DNA of 64,000 nucleotides, from NCBI RefSeq assembly GCF_932526225.1, contig NC_064041.1, positions 3,050,699-3,114,698 of the forward strand. The letters are read 5' to 3'. This document shows positions 45,118 through 59,428 of this stretch, piece after piece. The position numbers were made by a program, and so were the translations under genes. Below the pieces are notes generated by a model. That model had not been told where the DNA came from. It did not search any database and was given only the letters and a program-made list of their open reading frames with translations. This DNA is from Nematostella vectensis (taxonomy: Eukaryota > Cnidaria > Anthozoa > Actiniaria > Edwardsiidae). Position 1 is the stretch's first letter. Each line of letters starts with the position of its first letter.

Positions 45118-48100
45118 TTAGAGAAATGTTTAATATCTCTTTAGGACAAATGCAGTATCTCCAGCACAGTCATGAAAATTTGCGGTTGAAAAACACTGCT
45201 TGGCTCGCTATGGCATAAAGTGGGTGCATATTAGATAAACAATTGATCATCAGTAACCCTCCTGCATCACCCAGGCATCAAAAGTGAACAAAGAAATATG
45301 TTGTTATTGGGGCATTTAATGAAAAAAAATCTTCGATAACTTTTTTCTGTACTTACTCTGTGTTTATAAATTATCCGATCTTTCAGATATTTTACTGATT
45401 TTCTTTTTTTTTAAGTTGATTATTTTTGATTTAATATGTTATTACTGGAGCAAATTATATATTTTCCCCTAAAATATATAGCCAAAGGATTTAATGTTTT
45501 GTGGGTTTTTCTGTCCCTGTAGAAGATGAAGCAGCCAGTTTGCCAACAGTGTGATTTGTTTTAAAGTAAGGTAATTAAGATTTGATGTAAGATAGATTAA
45601 TTGGTGTGAAACAGTTTTATAGAATGAATATTCATGGAGCTTATACCCTCAATTCAAATCTTCCTCACATTTGCAGAATTTGGACTATTCTATACTATGT
45701 AGACACGGCTAGATGAGAAGCTAGTAAAATTGATAACGTTAAAATTAGGGTCTACTGAAAAAAATCCCCATATGACAACCTCAGACCACAACCTTATTAT
45801 TCTTAGACAACAAAGACTTGAACACGATTGGGTTTGTTTGAGTGATAAAATGTCATATTCTTGCTGTCGTGTTTTATGCTTTTAATATTTCCTATAATAT
45901 TATCAAACAATGGGCGCGGAAAGGATTTTTAAAAATTGCAAATTGCTAAAGTATGAATATATAAGTGAACTGTGGCTCAAATAATGTTAAGTAGATATTT
46001 GTTTTCATTTTTCATTTGATCACGAGAGTCCTAGGTTACTAAACTAAAATGTTCACAATGATCTCGCAAGCGTTGAAAGAAGACTTTAAGAAAGATGATG
46101 ATTTCGCACAAATGCACATGATGTAAGTTCAATAAATCATATATTAGGATATGGTTCCACAGAAAAGTGAATGTATTACTTTAACTTTTAACATATTTTC
46201 AGTTTGCATTGTTTTAAAATCAAATCATCTTGACCAAAACACTATACCCCAAGCGATACTGATTACTATGTAGTCTGGTAGTGTTTTCAATGTTTATACT
46301 GAATGCATCATTCCCACTACAAATCGCTGATCACCGTGTCTATTTCTTGCTTTATCTCCTATTTCATACTGTTATAAGTTTTCGTCTAAACTGCTCACCC
46401 TAAATATTCATGTTTTCTTATCAAGAACTACTAGTCCCGAAGCTTATACCCAGACGAAGATATACCGTGATCGTGGCTTTACGATGCAATAGTACTGCTG
46501 CTGTTATTGTTTGTAAGATCATGCCTTGAACATCATACATCATTCCACCGTTTGACCGCACGGACATACAACACCGCCACTCTAAGTTCCATCTCAGCTT
46601 GCCAAGTTCATCTACGATATCCATATGGCTATGATAATCAACACAATTAAATAGTTCCCGTTATAGAATGCCGTCACCCCAACAAGAAGCATAAATCCAA
46701 TAATCAGTGCAATTTGTGCGAACTCCTTTCCGCCAACTTGTTTTCCATCGGAGAAGCTTTTGGCTCGCGCGCTCCATCGCTTCTTCATTTGCGTTTAAGC
46801 ATTGATTATTAGCTGCATCTGACCCGGAAGGTTATGGTTGATCAGGGAAAACCCAGACTTGAACTCCTCTGGCAATCTATCAAGTGTAAAACTGACCTCG
46901 TGCTTTAAGAGTAGAACAAATACTTAGATCGTGTCGTATCGTGGATCTATGTTATGACCCCCCGGGAGGTCACCGCTGACCAACTACTAAGTTATTTTTA
47001 GATTTTTCACGAGTCCGTCAACCGTCAACAATGCATATTCAAATGTGTGGAGTGGGACTGTGGGAGGGGGGCACTGGCTTAGACATGCCATAAAGGGGCG
47101 ACGGAGCAGGCCTTGCACCACCAAGCCAGGAGAAAAGTTGATTTCGAGCCCATTTTTCAGGGGCTGTAAATAATATTTATAGGGGCATCTGGGGGCATAC
47201 CTCCTGTGAAAAATTTGCAATTTTCAAATAATAAATAGAATAAAGCATCATTAGCCCCATCTAAAACAGAAATCTTATTTAAAAACATCTTTTCATATAC
47301 CACTAATCTGAAAATTATTAAGGGGCTTCTGACATGAATCGAAATTCGTAATTCGGTGATGAAAGTTAATAAATCCAAAAATCTAAAGATAAAAATTGTA
47401 GAAGCCACATTTTAGGGGATAATAATTTTCAACGCCAGCGGAACGAACGTCATGAAAGTGCAAGCAGAAGGCGCGTCCCGTTCATTTATATATTTTGTAG
47501 GGGGTCTGGGGCTCTCCCCAGAAAAAATTTGACTGAAAATTCCCGACTTTTAGGAGGCTCAGAAATTGATCAAATTACCCTGTTCAAAAAAATAAGCCCC
47601 CCCCCCTAAACCCTGTATCTAAATTTGAGGCTCTCCCCCAAATCGACGCTCAACAAATCGCAACTTTCCCCAAAAAAATAGCAGCTCTCCTTCCCCGTTA
47701 AATAATGACCTTTTCTGTAGAAAATATTAACCACTACATACTAGGTACATGCACCAATCCTTAGTGCTCTTTATCTAGGCGGGCGATTTGCACTAAGCAA
47801 TCACGTGACTTGAGGAGGCGAACTCTCGCTTTTAGGCGGCCAATTTCGAATTTGCAACTAACGTCCGATATTCCTTCACACTTTTACGAGTTTCCAGTTA
47901 TTGTGTCCCAGAAATTATTATCTAAATGACTAATACCCGATTCAAAATTATAGTCTTGGAAGTAGTTAATTAAGATGTCGAGAATTCTGATCAGCTTTTG
48001 TAGTATACTAGTGGATACCCGTGAAATATTCACGAAAAGCAATTCTTTGTTTACAAAACTTTTTAAAGTATATCAATCCTTCAATGTATTGGGCTTCCTG

Positions 48101-48973
48101 GTGCTTTGGGGGAATAGTATGCGTCGTCGTAAATATTAGCGGAGCCAGCGCGACCGTAGGCCGCGCGCGGAGCTCCATAGGTATAGAAATATGGTATAAC
48201 TATGCGACTTGGTTTTGTTGACATTGCGCGCAACTCCCAGGCCCCACTTTACCCCGTAATGGCGGCTAAATGCAAGCAACTTACAAGATAAATTTTCCTT
48301 ACCGAGGATAAAAAAAAAAAAAAATTCAACCCCTATTGCCAATATGTATTGTTGTTATTGTCTGCATCTTGCATCTCATGTGTTTATTTATTTTTATTTA
48401 TAGTTGTGGAAATTAGTCAGATTATAAATGTCTTGATGAAAAGATTGTTTTGAAAGAAATGTCACTCTTTTATGAACCAGGGACTACCTGAGGGCCAAGA
48501 TGAATGCCAAAGACTGGAAGACATGAGAATTGAAAACCATGTCTTGAAAAATAACAGTAGGGAGTTCTTATTCACTAGTCATTTGATACCCCCACACACA
48601 TGGTCCCTGGAAAGGGTGACTTTAATAAAAGCCTGTTTCCAAGTTAAGAGTCAAAAACAGTCAATACCACCACCCCTCTTGATATATTCTGGTTAAAAAG
48701 TAATCTAAAACCCCACATTAACCCCTGAATTTCCCAGGACCATAAGGGAGGGGTTGAAATGACTAGGGCATTAGTATGTGATTCAGCAGTACACACTCAA
48801 TAGGTTTTTTTTAGAACAAGATACTTATATTATTTAAACTGAAAACAAACTTTTGCTTTTTAAATAATAAATCTGTAACGAAAACAGTTTCCTATCAACC
48901 TAAAGATAATGGGAAAGGGGATATTTTAGAAAAGTACTAAATATAATTATCGGATTATTGTTATTATATTTTC

Positions 48974-49124
48974 TCCGCTCTAAATTATCAATTACATCCT
49001 CAAAGAAACTTCCAATAAACACACTGCCTTCAATATTTTGAAACATTTTTTTGCGTTTTCCGTTCGTTCAATCATCGGAGATTGTTACGTAATCGACCGG
49101 ATGTAAACAGGTGACAATGCGGCT
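48974..49124. mobile_element. TTAA-type MITE, copy 5 (left-truncated)
   Basis: Matches only the right about 150 bp of the family (CGCTCTAAATTATCAAT to GGTGACAATGCGGCT), followed by TTAA at 49125-49128. It lies just beyond the MKKS poly(A) signal. Confidence 0.8.
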
Positions 49125-49178
49125 TTAAACCCCTCTGGAACGCCGAAACTGTTAAAACTCAATTTTACAAAGTTTCTT

Positions 49179-49184
49179 TTTATT
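49179..49184 (-). promoter_or_regulatory. Polyadenylation signal of MKKS
   Basis: AATAAA on the minus strand, 79 bp after the stop codon at 49263. Confidence 0.6.
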
Positions 49185-49262
49185 CATTTCATTTGTGTCC
49201 CATGGTAAGACATGTGTCGTATAGCTTTATACAGAATCCCAGCTGAGGAGGGTGATGTCATT

Positions 49263-52200
49263 TCAATCCATCAGCAGATGATTGATTCTCAGTATGGCCG
49301 TCGTCGTGTTAAATGCAGTTTTATATGAGTTCACCTTCACCTGCAAACTTTCAATAACTTGTCTATCAAACGTTCTGTTCTGCAAATCCGCCCACACCAC
49401 ATCTAACCCTTGCACTGCCTCCTGAATGCTGCCCAATGGTACTAAATCAGCGTCGCGTGAAGACATCAAACCACACATACAGCTAGAAAAGGGGACGTCA
49501 TCAGACCTTACTCCCCCAATGCCATCGCTAGTTTTACTTTGGTTTAACACCACTGAAGGAGTCATGCTAACACTATCAGATGGCATATGACTTGACACTG
49601 CTTCCAAGCGTGACGTCATGCCATTGTGTAATACCGCGTCTTTGTATGACGTAATACTATTATGTGATACCATGTCATTTTGTGACGTCATATCATAACG
49701 TTTAACCATGTTTGAATCTGACTTCACAGAGTCTTGCTCCATAACAGAGGGTACTTTCATGAGGTGCGATGTTATGCAATCGTGTGATATCAACCTTGAA
49801 TATGACTCCATAGAGACTTGATGTTCAGTTGAGGGCGCTTTCAAGGTGTGTGGCGTCATATTTTGGCGTCGTCCGCCACGAGACAACAAATCAGTGCATG
49901 GGTCTGTCCCAGGAGGCACACTCCACTGATGGTGTGACCGCGAGTCCAGGAAATGAAGACCTTGGTCATGTTCCAGGGCTGAGGCTAGGAATTCCAAACA
50001 CTTGGCGATATTTGTTATGATGTCCAGGAACTGTGCTATAGAAAAAAGACAACCTGAACTCAACTTTATGTTGCAGAGTTACGCAGCTGGGACAAACAAG
50101 TAAATGAGCGCTGACAAGTACAAGTTCTACAATTCTAAGCCCATGAACAAGTAACAGTGGGCAGGCAAAGACATTGGGATAATGGTAACTGTTATAGTAA
50201 CTGTTTAGCTCCCCTCCACCAAGCAGAAACAAGGGGAAACAAAGGGAAAGGAATGTATATCGGTTCGAAGCAGCCGTTTGGTGGCGGGTAACGGTGCGTG
50301 ACTAGTAACTGTTATAGTTAGCTACCATAATGGTATCATCACATGTGAACATTACCTCGAGTACATCCCAGGTTCTTGGCAGCTTCTTCTTTCTCCCTGA
50401 GTGCCTTGGTCCTGAGAAACCCAGCTAAGTGAGTATCCATACAACCTGCCCCAGGTACTACCCATGGGTACGCAACCACTTGGGCAAGGACAGACATGGC
50501 GGATTGGCAAGTAGAGAGGAGCTCCTCAAGACTTGACTCATCAGGCGAACACAGGATGACAGTACACACTGATGTCATGGGTTGGGTTGGGATTAGGTGA
50601 AGATAGCTGTAAATATAAGGGAAAAAATGTTTGAAAAGCAGGGAATGGGGGAAGGATGGTACAGACTGGCTCCATGGATGGTAATGGAATGAGGTGAGGG
50701 TAGCTGTAAATAGAAAAGACAAACAATTGTTTGAGAAATTTGGGGATGGGAGATGGACAATGATTCAGACTGTCCAATGATTGAGACAGAGTCGACTGTG
50801 CAGCCAACTGTAAATTTACTGAGTAAAACCTCATTGTTATAGATCACATTACAATGTTACTATTTCATCTACCTTTTGTTTGCTATGACAGTGTATTCAA
50901 TACTGTCAAGTTGGCCATACCAGTGCTCAGGGATGTCAGTTGTGAATGTACTGAGCAAGGTAGCACCAGTCAAACGTTGAACAGCATTGATGTGCATCAC
51001 AGACAGACGGTCAAAAACATACACTTTCTGTAACACAAATTACATGGTTTGTTACTTTGTATGTAAACGTTTTGGAAAGAAAATCTCTTCTCTTTATTTA
51101 CTAGCTGGAATGGTGGTGGTATTGCCAATTCAAGACATGACCATGACTATGTAAAAAATATATAAACAAATGAGTTGAAAAGAATTGACATCACTTTAAA
51201 TATTTGTTTTGCAATTTCTAAGCCTGGTTTTCATAAAGTCGTAACAGTCATCTAGGGTTTGTCCCCCAAGGTAAACACACAACTTGTGATTTTTTGTTTG
51301 ATCTTTTGTTTACGGGCCTCAGAATTCTGAAGGAGAAGCCAGTTTAACTGCCGATGGGGTCAGTGTGTACTGTAATTATTTTTTTGCAGAAAACTGTTAA
51401 GTCCCTCACAACTGTTATGACTATATGGGAAATCCAGGAAGGAAAACACAAATCAGGTTATCGTTTGACTTTCTGTGTAAAAAATGTCAAATGAGGAGAA
51501 TGTGAAAACTGCGCCTTCCTTGTTCAAAAAAGATAATGGCTGGCATCGCACTCAAAGGGCTGAGATGAGAAAATGATATTGCTCTTCTTTTAAAAGTCAA
51601 CTCTAAACTATAACACTGGTGGCTCATTAAACATGGCATAGGATGGCACATTGAAGGTATTTTTGAAAACTGCAAATTATCTGTCACAATGGAAACTAGC
51701 AATTCTTTAAAAAATATTCAAAGCTTTACATTGGTGTCATCTTTGACTTTTTGTACAACACAGTCTATATACTATTGTGCATACCCTATCTTTGAGAAAC
51801 CTTTTGAGCGTTGGGTGGATGCACTTTTGACAGGCAACCAATCCCACTCCAGCAGACACCAGCACCATGGCAACATCAATCATTTGCTTTAAGATACCAG
51901 TGTTTAGCCCACTGTCTGAGACGTCTACAGTTGTCGTGGTGACATCACTGAACCATTCCTAGGTAAAGGAGCTCTAGTCAGCTAAACCTTTGTTATTGTT
52001 TTACTCAATAATGGAGGCCAAATTTTATTCTTAAAATATTAGAAACATCACAGGCCCGTACACAGGCGGGGTGCAGGCAAACGCACCCCCCCACAACGGC
52101 CTAAGTGCCACTTTCAGTTCCCAATGGGCATGCTTTTTGTAGACAAAACTATAAAACGAAAAATTAGGACCACTTTTTCGGTTTCTGCACCCGTCCCCCC

Positions 52201-55200
52201 CCCCCCCAAAAAAAAAAAATCATGGGTACGGGCCTGCATCACATTAGGGATCTTGTAAAGTTAAAAAAAATCAAGAATCTGAGAAAACTTCAAAGGGGAG
52301 GGGATGTGAAGAACCAACTTTTGGAACTTTAAAAGATCCCCAAAAAGAATCAAAAAATGAAAATGGATGCATTTTCACACTTGGCATTTTGCTAAATTGG
52401 TCTAGGTGTCGACACCTAAATCAATCATATGGTAAATGGCCAAGGAAGATTTTACAGTATCATGTTTCAGAAATGAGTGTTTCAGCTCTCAATGGCTATA
52501 GGATAAGAAAGGAAACTATAATTTGAAAGAAAAATTTCCCTTTGTGAGGTTGCTATTTTTGTAATTGGTCATGATCCAAAAAGGAAAGCAATAGTTACAG
52601 CACAGGCCTGTAGCCAGAATCAAAATTTTACCGAGGCAAAGCTAGCCACTGGATGATAAATACAACAAAAGCTGGTGTTTTATCTCAATTGTGATCAAAT
52701 CGAAATTTTACCGAGGCACCTGCGTCACTTGCCTTATGCTGGCTACAACTTTGCATTAGAACGCTATTCATGTTAAATAAGGATGCTATGAAAACCAAGC
52801 ACCTGGCTACAACCTTGCAGTAGAACGCTATTCATGTTAAATAAAGATGCTATGAAAACCAAGAACCTGGCTACAACCTTGCAGTAGAACGGTATTCATG
52901 TTAAATAAGGATGCTGTGAAAACCAAGCACCTGGCTACAACTTTGCATTAGAACGCTATTCATGTTAAATAAGGATGCTATGAAAACCAAGCACCTGGCT
53001 ACAACCTCGCAGTAGAACGCTATTCATGTTAAATAAGGATGCTGTGAAAACCAAGCACCTGGCTACAACCTTGCAGTAGAACGGTATTCATGTTAAATAA
53101 GGATGCTATGAAAACCAAGCACCTGGCTACAACCTCGCAGTAGAACGCTATTCATGTTAAATAAGGATGCTGTGAAAACCAAGCACCTGGCTACAACCTT
53201 GCAGTAGAACGGTATTCATGTTAAATAAGGATGCTGTGAAAACCAAGCACCTGGCTACAACCTTGCAGTAGAACGGTATTCATGTTAAATAAGGATGCTA
53301 TGAAAACCAAGCACCTGGCTACAACCTCGCAGTAGAACGCTATTCATGTTAAATAAGGATGCTGTGAAAACCAAGCACCTGGCTACAACCTTGCAGTAGA
53401 ACGGTATTCATGTTAAATAAGGATGCTGCGAAAACCAAGCACCTGGCTACAACCTTGCAGTAGAACGGTATTCATGTTAAATAAGGATGCTATGAAAACC
53501 AAGCACCTGGCTACAACCTTGCAGTAGAACGCTATTCATGTTAAATAAGGATGCTGTGAAAACCAAGCACCTGGCTACAACCTTGCAGTAGAACGCTATT
53601 CATGTTAAATAAGGATGCTGTGAAAACCAAGAACCTTTTTATAAAGCATTTCAGAAAAAAATCTAATCAAACACCCCTTATAGTGACTTTGACCACCGCA
53701 ATTGTTTTGTCTATAATCAAGACTTCTTCATGGCCACAATCATTATAAGTTTTAGCATGGCACGAGGGGAATTTAGTGATTAAATGACCCCGCAATCGAG
53801 GGATGATTAGTTGACTTCAACTAGTCATCCCGAGGTTGAGGGGACATTTAATCACTCCCCGGGATGCCATGCTATAACTTTGTAATACGAGTTATATTAT
53901 AAGGTTGGATGAGTGAACATGGTTTAATGGGATCAGGGCATTGCATATGCATTGTTCTTTTTTATCCCTCTAGAGACCACCACATTTTCACGAACAATTC
54001 TCAAATCAAACTAGTTGATTTACATAGCTGCTCTACATATCTACAGTTTAGTTCTTTGATGTCATTAGCACACATGCATACAGCAATCAAAATCATACCA
54101 GATAGATCTAGTCTAACATTGTTTCGGTATCACCAGATCAAATTCTTTTGGTCTCTTGGCGCAGGGTCTATTCCTCTTCTGATCCTCTGCTGCTTTCTAT
54201 TTGTTTCCCTGGTGGAAACTAGAAGACAAGCATCTTGGTTCTAAATTTCTCTTGTGTACTGATGTAGAAATCCAGAAGACAAAAGATTTTTTTGTCTTCT
54301 TCTAAATTTCCCTCATTTTTCATGCATGAGGGAAATTTAGAATCTAAATTTCCCTCATCATTAATGCATGATGGAAATTTAGAACTATCTATTGTTTTCA
54401 TGGGGAATTTTGTTAGTAATCGCCTCTCAGAAAACAAAAGAATCTGAGGTGGTCATGGTATTAATGTAGTTAATATGGTATTATACCCCACTTACCTCAG
54501 TATCTGTTGCCATGGAGATGTTATACAAAGCCACCTTAACAGGTTGTTGTATCAGCTGATGGTGTGGCTGTAAAACAGAAGGAGCCTGTAGGAGGACACC
54601 ATCTACCACCCTAGAGTCAATAACAGCGCTTCCTTCACACCGGAGGAATTGTACAGGTGAGGGTGATAGTGGATGGGAGATGGCATCTGACATTGATGGG
54701 AGAGAGTGAAGGAAAGCCTGTAAAATAAAACAAATGATTAACTGAACACCAACCAAGAGACAGATGAGAAGATACAGAGGTTAGAGAATAGAGAGAGAAA
54801 GAAAAGGCAATGGGGTAAATGCGATATTCCCTTGCAGGAGGAGGGCAGGATTTTGGCATATTTGTTTAGATTCGAATCCTTGGTATTTGTTAGGGTTAGA
54901 AAACTTTGCCTTATTGGGCATAGAATCCAGGGTTAGGTATTTGGGCAAATTTCTAAGTTTGGGGTTTAAAAATCAGAGGGTCAATTTTTGGGGCGGATGT
55001 GATCCTGCCCTGATGGAGATGTGATCCTGCCCTGATGGAGCAACATGGCGTCGGAAGCGGCTACAGAACACTCTGAACTTACTAAGTTCCTAAGTTACCT
55101 ACCATCCAAGAAACAATTCAAATGGAATTCGAATGCAAAGTCACTTTTGGGATTTCGCATTAAAGAACTGCAGGATGGAGATCAAGACGCTTTGATATGT

Positions 55201-58200
55201 CATTCTTCAAAAGAAAACTCCGAAGTTTACCGATTCGAAAATATAACGGTGAACTTTTATCCGTCTACGAAGACCGTACAACTGCAGGGTATTGGTAAAG
55301 ATTATCTCATCAAGAAACTGATGTCTTTACTTGATTACTCTGGACAGACAAATCAGACAACTGATTGTGATATTATCGAACAGGAATCTATTGTAACTGA
55401 GCAAGAAACAACGGATCCAGTCGAACTCTCTGAACCGTGTAGTTCAAAGGTCGCCTTAAAGGACAGCTCAGATCAAAAAGGTCATGATGACCGATATCAA
55501 GAATTTCTCGATTTCAAAGAAATGATGAAAGGCTTCATTGAAAAGTTTGACAAGAAATTATCCGATCTTAGTATGGATATGAACGAGCAACTAATTCTAA
55601 TCAAAGATCTGGAATGCCAACAGAAGAATAGCCGGAAAGAATTAATTATGGAAATGGATCGGAAGCTAGACGAAACAAAGCAAGATAAAGTCCTTGCTGA
55701 TCTGAAAGGTTTGCATAGCTCACATTCCAAACTTGGAAATAAAATTCGCGAGACTAAATTAGACCTCGAAAAATGTGAGCAGCGATTGACATTCATAGAA
55801 ACCAAAATCGAAATGGACGCTGAAGAATCCAGCGACGATGACTCAGAGGACGAAGAGAGCGGCGAGCCATCGGATTCTGAACAAGTGGAACAGGTGGAAC
55901 GACAAATTAATACACAAACAACACTGCGGACGACAGTGGCTAGCAGCTCTAGTATCGTAAACTCTCCAAACACGAACGATTTGCCGCAGCTTGCTTCTAG
56001 CGGTAATATTGAATCACCAATCAATGGAAATCAACAACAAATAGTCGACTCCTCTCGCACAACCAGAGGCGAAACTGAACCTAGACCAGCCCAGACAGCA
56101 ACAGAGAATACGACAAGAGGAAATGCTACGCTCGCAGAAACCCCCGGAAATATTCTGATGCTCTCTGATTCTATCTTTGGAGGAATTATTCAAAGCCGGT
56201 TCGCGAGAGGTAGATATGTAAACAAACAATATGTACAAGGAGGCACGATTGAGATGCTGGACCACTTGAGCACAATGGGATGCGAGGCTGGCAATAAGTA
56301 CGAATACGTCATATTGCATACAGGAACAAACGACATACGTGAACTTCCCACAGAACAAATCTGCTCTAATATCGAGAATATCGTGGAAGAGTGCATTAAA
56401 TTATGGCCCCAAAGCAAAATAGTTGTATCTGGCTTAACGTTTCACTTGAGAGATCATGCTAAAAATGACATAATAGACGTCGTTAACAGTGCATCTGAGC
56501 GATTGTCTTCTAGGTGTGCAAAGGTGTATTTTGCAGACAATAGAGGTGTTTGCTTATCACGTAATGGAGATATCGACGAAAGTGTATACAGAGATAATAT
56601 ACACTTAAATAACCAAACGGGAACGAAAAAACTAGTCGCAAGCTTAAAAAGTCAAATTCCAGGGCTCAGAAGACAAAGGGATCCCGCTGTAACAATATCA
56701 CATCAAGTTTTACAAAGCTGCTAGTTGAGATCAGTGAGAAAGCGGGTTTTAAATACGGAGACAAGCAGAAATGTCAAAAAACAAACGCACCATGGTTCGA
56801 CGAGGAATGTCGATCAGAGAAGGCAAACCTTAAACGGTGTGGAAGGAAGATATGTAACTCACCCAATGACAGTGAGCTAAGGCGGGAGCTATTTTGGAAG
56901 AAGAAAAAATTCAAGAAATTATGTAAGCGTAAGAAATATCAATACAGAGCAAGCGGTATCAAAAATTTGGATTTCAAGGATAGCAAAAAACTTTGGCGAT
57001 CACTTAAGAATCTATTCAGCGTAGGGAAAGACAAAAAACAACAAGAATGTGATTTAGAAATAGAAAGCTTACACTCACACTTCATGGACTTAAACAAAAC
57101 TACAACTACAAATTTATCCATCCCTAAATGTAGAGACCAGACGGGTCCTTTAGACTCAGAGATACGGCTAGAGGAGGTAAAATTAGCTATAGAAAACCTT
57201 AAAAACAACAAAGCTCCCGGTCACGATAATATACTAAACGAGCTACTAAAATATGGTAAAGATACTTTACTACCCTACCTAACTAGGTTATTCAACATCA
57301 TTCTTAGGTCAGGAGTGTTTCCACAAGAATGGAATCTGGGTTTTATTATTCCAATTTTCAAAAAAGGCGATCGCTCTGACGTCAACAATTATAGAGGAAT
57401 AACACTTTTATCATGCCTCAGTAAGTTATTTACATCTATACTTAATTCAAGACTCTATGATTACCTTGTGCAGAAAGGATATCTAAAGAAGGAACAAGGG
57501 GGGTTTAGGAAAAAACACTCAACAGTAGACAGTATATTTATTCTGAAAACCGTTATCGACAGAGTAGTAAAAAGCAAGCCCAAGAAGAAAAACAATATGC
57601 TTTTCACTTGCTTCATAGACTTCCGAAAGGCCTTTGACAGCATTCCTAGAGATAAACTATTTGCGAAAATACAACAAGCTGGTATTTCTGGAAACTTTTA
57701 CGAAGTTCTAAGATCAATGTACTCCAATGATATATCGTGTGGGAAGATAGGGGATTCAATTAGTGAAAGTTTTAGATGCATGGTTGGGGTAAAACAAGGA
57801 TGCATGTTGAGTCCAACTCTTTTTAATCTGTTCCTTAGCGATTTACCTGATACCTTAGCGAAATCTTCAAGTGCCCACATCTTAGGCAACACAAAATTAA
57901 ATTGTCTTCTGTATGCAGACGACTTAGTACTTTTCTCGGAAACAAGTAGTGGTCTGCAAGACCTTTTAAATAGACTTTCTATCTACTCAGAAGAAAATAG
58001 TCTAAAAGTCAATACTTCAAAAACTAAGGTGATGATTTTTAATAACATAGGCAAAGTAATGAATAACTATCAATTCCTTTTGAACAGGGAACAATTGGAA
58101 AATGTCAAATCTTATAAGTACCTAGGGCTAGTATTCAGCGCGGTAGGAAACTTTAACTTAGCAAAAGAGGAGCTTAAAAAAACCGCACTCAAAGCTTTAT

Positions 58201-59391
58201 TTAAGTTAAGGAAAGATCTCGGTATTCACTTCAGATCAGACATTAATCTTACATTAAAACTGTTTGATGCACTGATCAAACCAATTTTATTGTATGGCAG
58301 CGAGGTATGGGGTGCCGATAATAAAAGCTGTGTTGATGATAGAGATCCGCTTGAATCAGTACATCTTAAATTCTGTAAAATGTTACTAGGAACTGGAAAA
58401 ACGGCTGTGAACAATGCGTGCAGAGGGGAACTAGGCAGATATCCTCTTTGTATAAATGCAACATATAGGAACATAAAATACTGGATCAACCTTCGGTCAA
58501 AAGAAGAGGCCCTCTCAAAAGTAGTTTATACAGAGTGTGTAAATAACCCTCACGTGTCCTACTGGACCCACAAAACAAAAGAAATAATTTTCAAAGCGGG
58601 TTTTGGGTTTATGTGGCTCTATCAAAATGAAACCGACCCTACATTGTTCCTTGATATTTTCTCTAAACGACTTAATGATATGTATTTTCAGAAATGGCAT
58701 GGGGAAATTTTCAATGACCAAAGGAAAAACAGTAACGAAATGAACAAACTAAGAACTTATAGAACTTTTAAAGACAAATATGAATTAGAGAATTACCTTG
58801 TAGCCATCCCTAATGTGAAACATAGAGTTGCGCTAACAAAACTAAGAATAAGTAATCACCAATTGCAAATTGAGAAAGGCAGACACACGAGGCCTTACAC
58901 AAAGGAAAAAGATCGGATTTGCCCAACATGCAAAAATGACGTGGAAAATGAATTTCACTTTCTAGTACAATGCCAAACATACAAAGAGCTACGAAACTCA
59001 GTTATCCAAAATGTGCAGCGCAATCAAATTACACAAAAACGCCTTTTCAATTTACTAATAAATCCGCCAACTCAATTAGCAGGGATAGCTGCAAGGTACA
59101 TTTCCGAATGTTTCAAGCTAAGGGAAACGCTAATAGGGGAAAAAAGGGAAGAAAAAAAGAAAAAAGAAAATACAATGTAAAACTAAGTAGTAACTAAAAA
59201 CAATCAGAAAAGATTTAGAAAAAGAAAAAATGAAAGAAAGGAAATACAATGTAAACTAAAACTAAGAACAATCACATAATAGCTGTTGTACGTCTTATAT
59301 ACGTACTATTTTACCTTTTTTTACCTTTTTTTAAAATTTTTTGGTCACTAACCGATGTAACTTTACTGTTTCAAGGGACCAATAAATAAAA

Positions 59392-59428
<37 letters not shown>

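Larger units (their letters stand above)
44089..48973. other. Intergenic between PPIL1 and MKKS (convergent 3' ends)
   Basis: Contains two repeat elements (44213-44357 and 44744-45117) and otherwise unassigned sequence. A 25-codon frame at 46051 ends in a donor-like ATGATGTAAG but has no supported partner. The GC-rich patch around 48140-48180 (CGCGCGCGGAGCTCC) looks like part of an unidentified repeat. No gene supported. Confidence 0.5.
54990..59428 (+). mobile_element. LINE retrotransposon of CR1/L2-like type, endonuclease region missing
   Basis: Starts near a doubled 22-bp segment (GATGTGATCCTGCCCTGATG at 54997 and again at 55017). It carries two open frames without stops and ends after AATAAATAAAAT in a (CTGT)n tail at 59394-59428. 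Frame 1 has a coiled coil and an SGNH esterase, as in CR1/L2-group ORF1 proteins; frame 2 has reverse transcriptase. TGTGATCCTG at the left and TGTGATCTTG at the right edge may be a target duplication with one mismatch, though the tail makes this uncertain. It is inserted in MKKS intron 4, opposite to the gene. Confidence 0.88.

Noticed and set aside
46051-46131. Possible short exon ending at a donor-like ATGATGTAAG
   Set aside because: No matching upstream or downstream exon recognised; could be chance.
55497-56024. Ser-rich minus-strand ORF of 175 residues
   Set aside because: Antisense shadow of the acidic and coiled-coil part of LINE ORF1.
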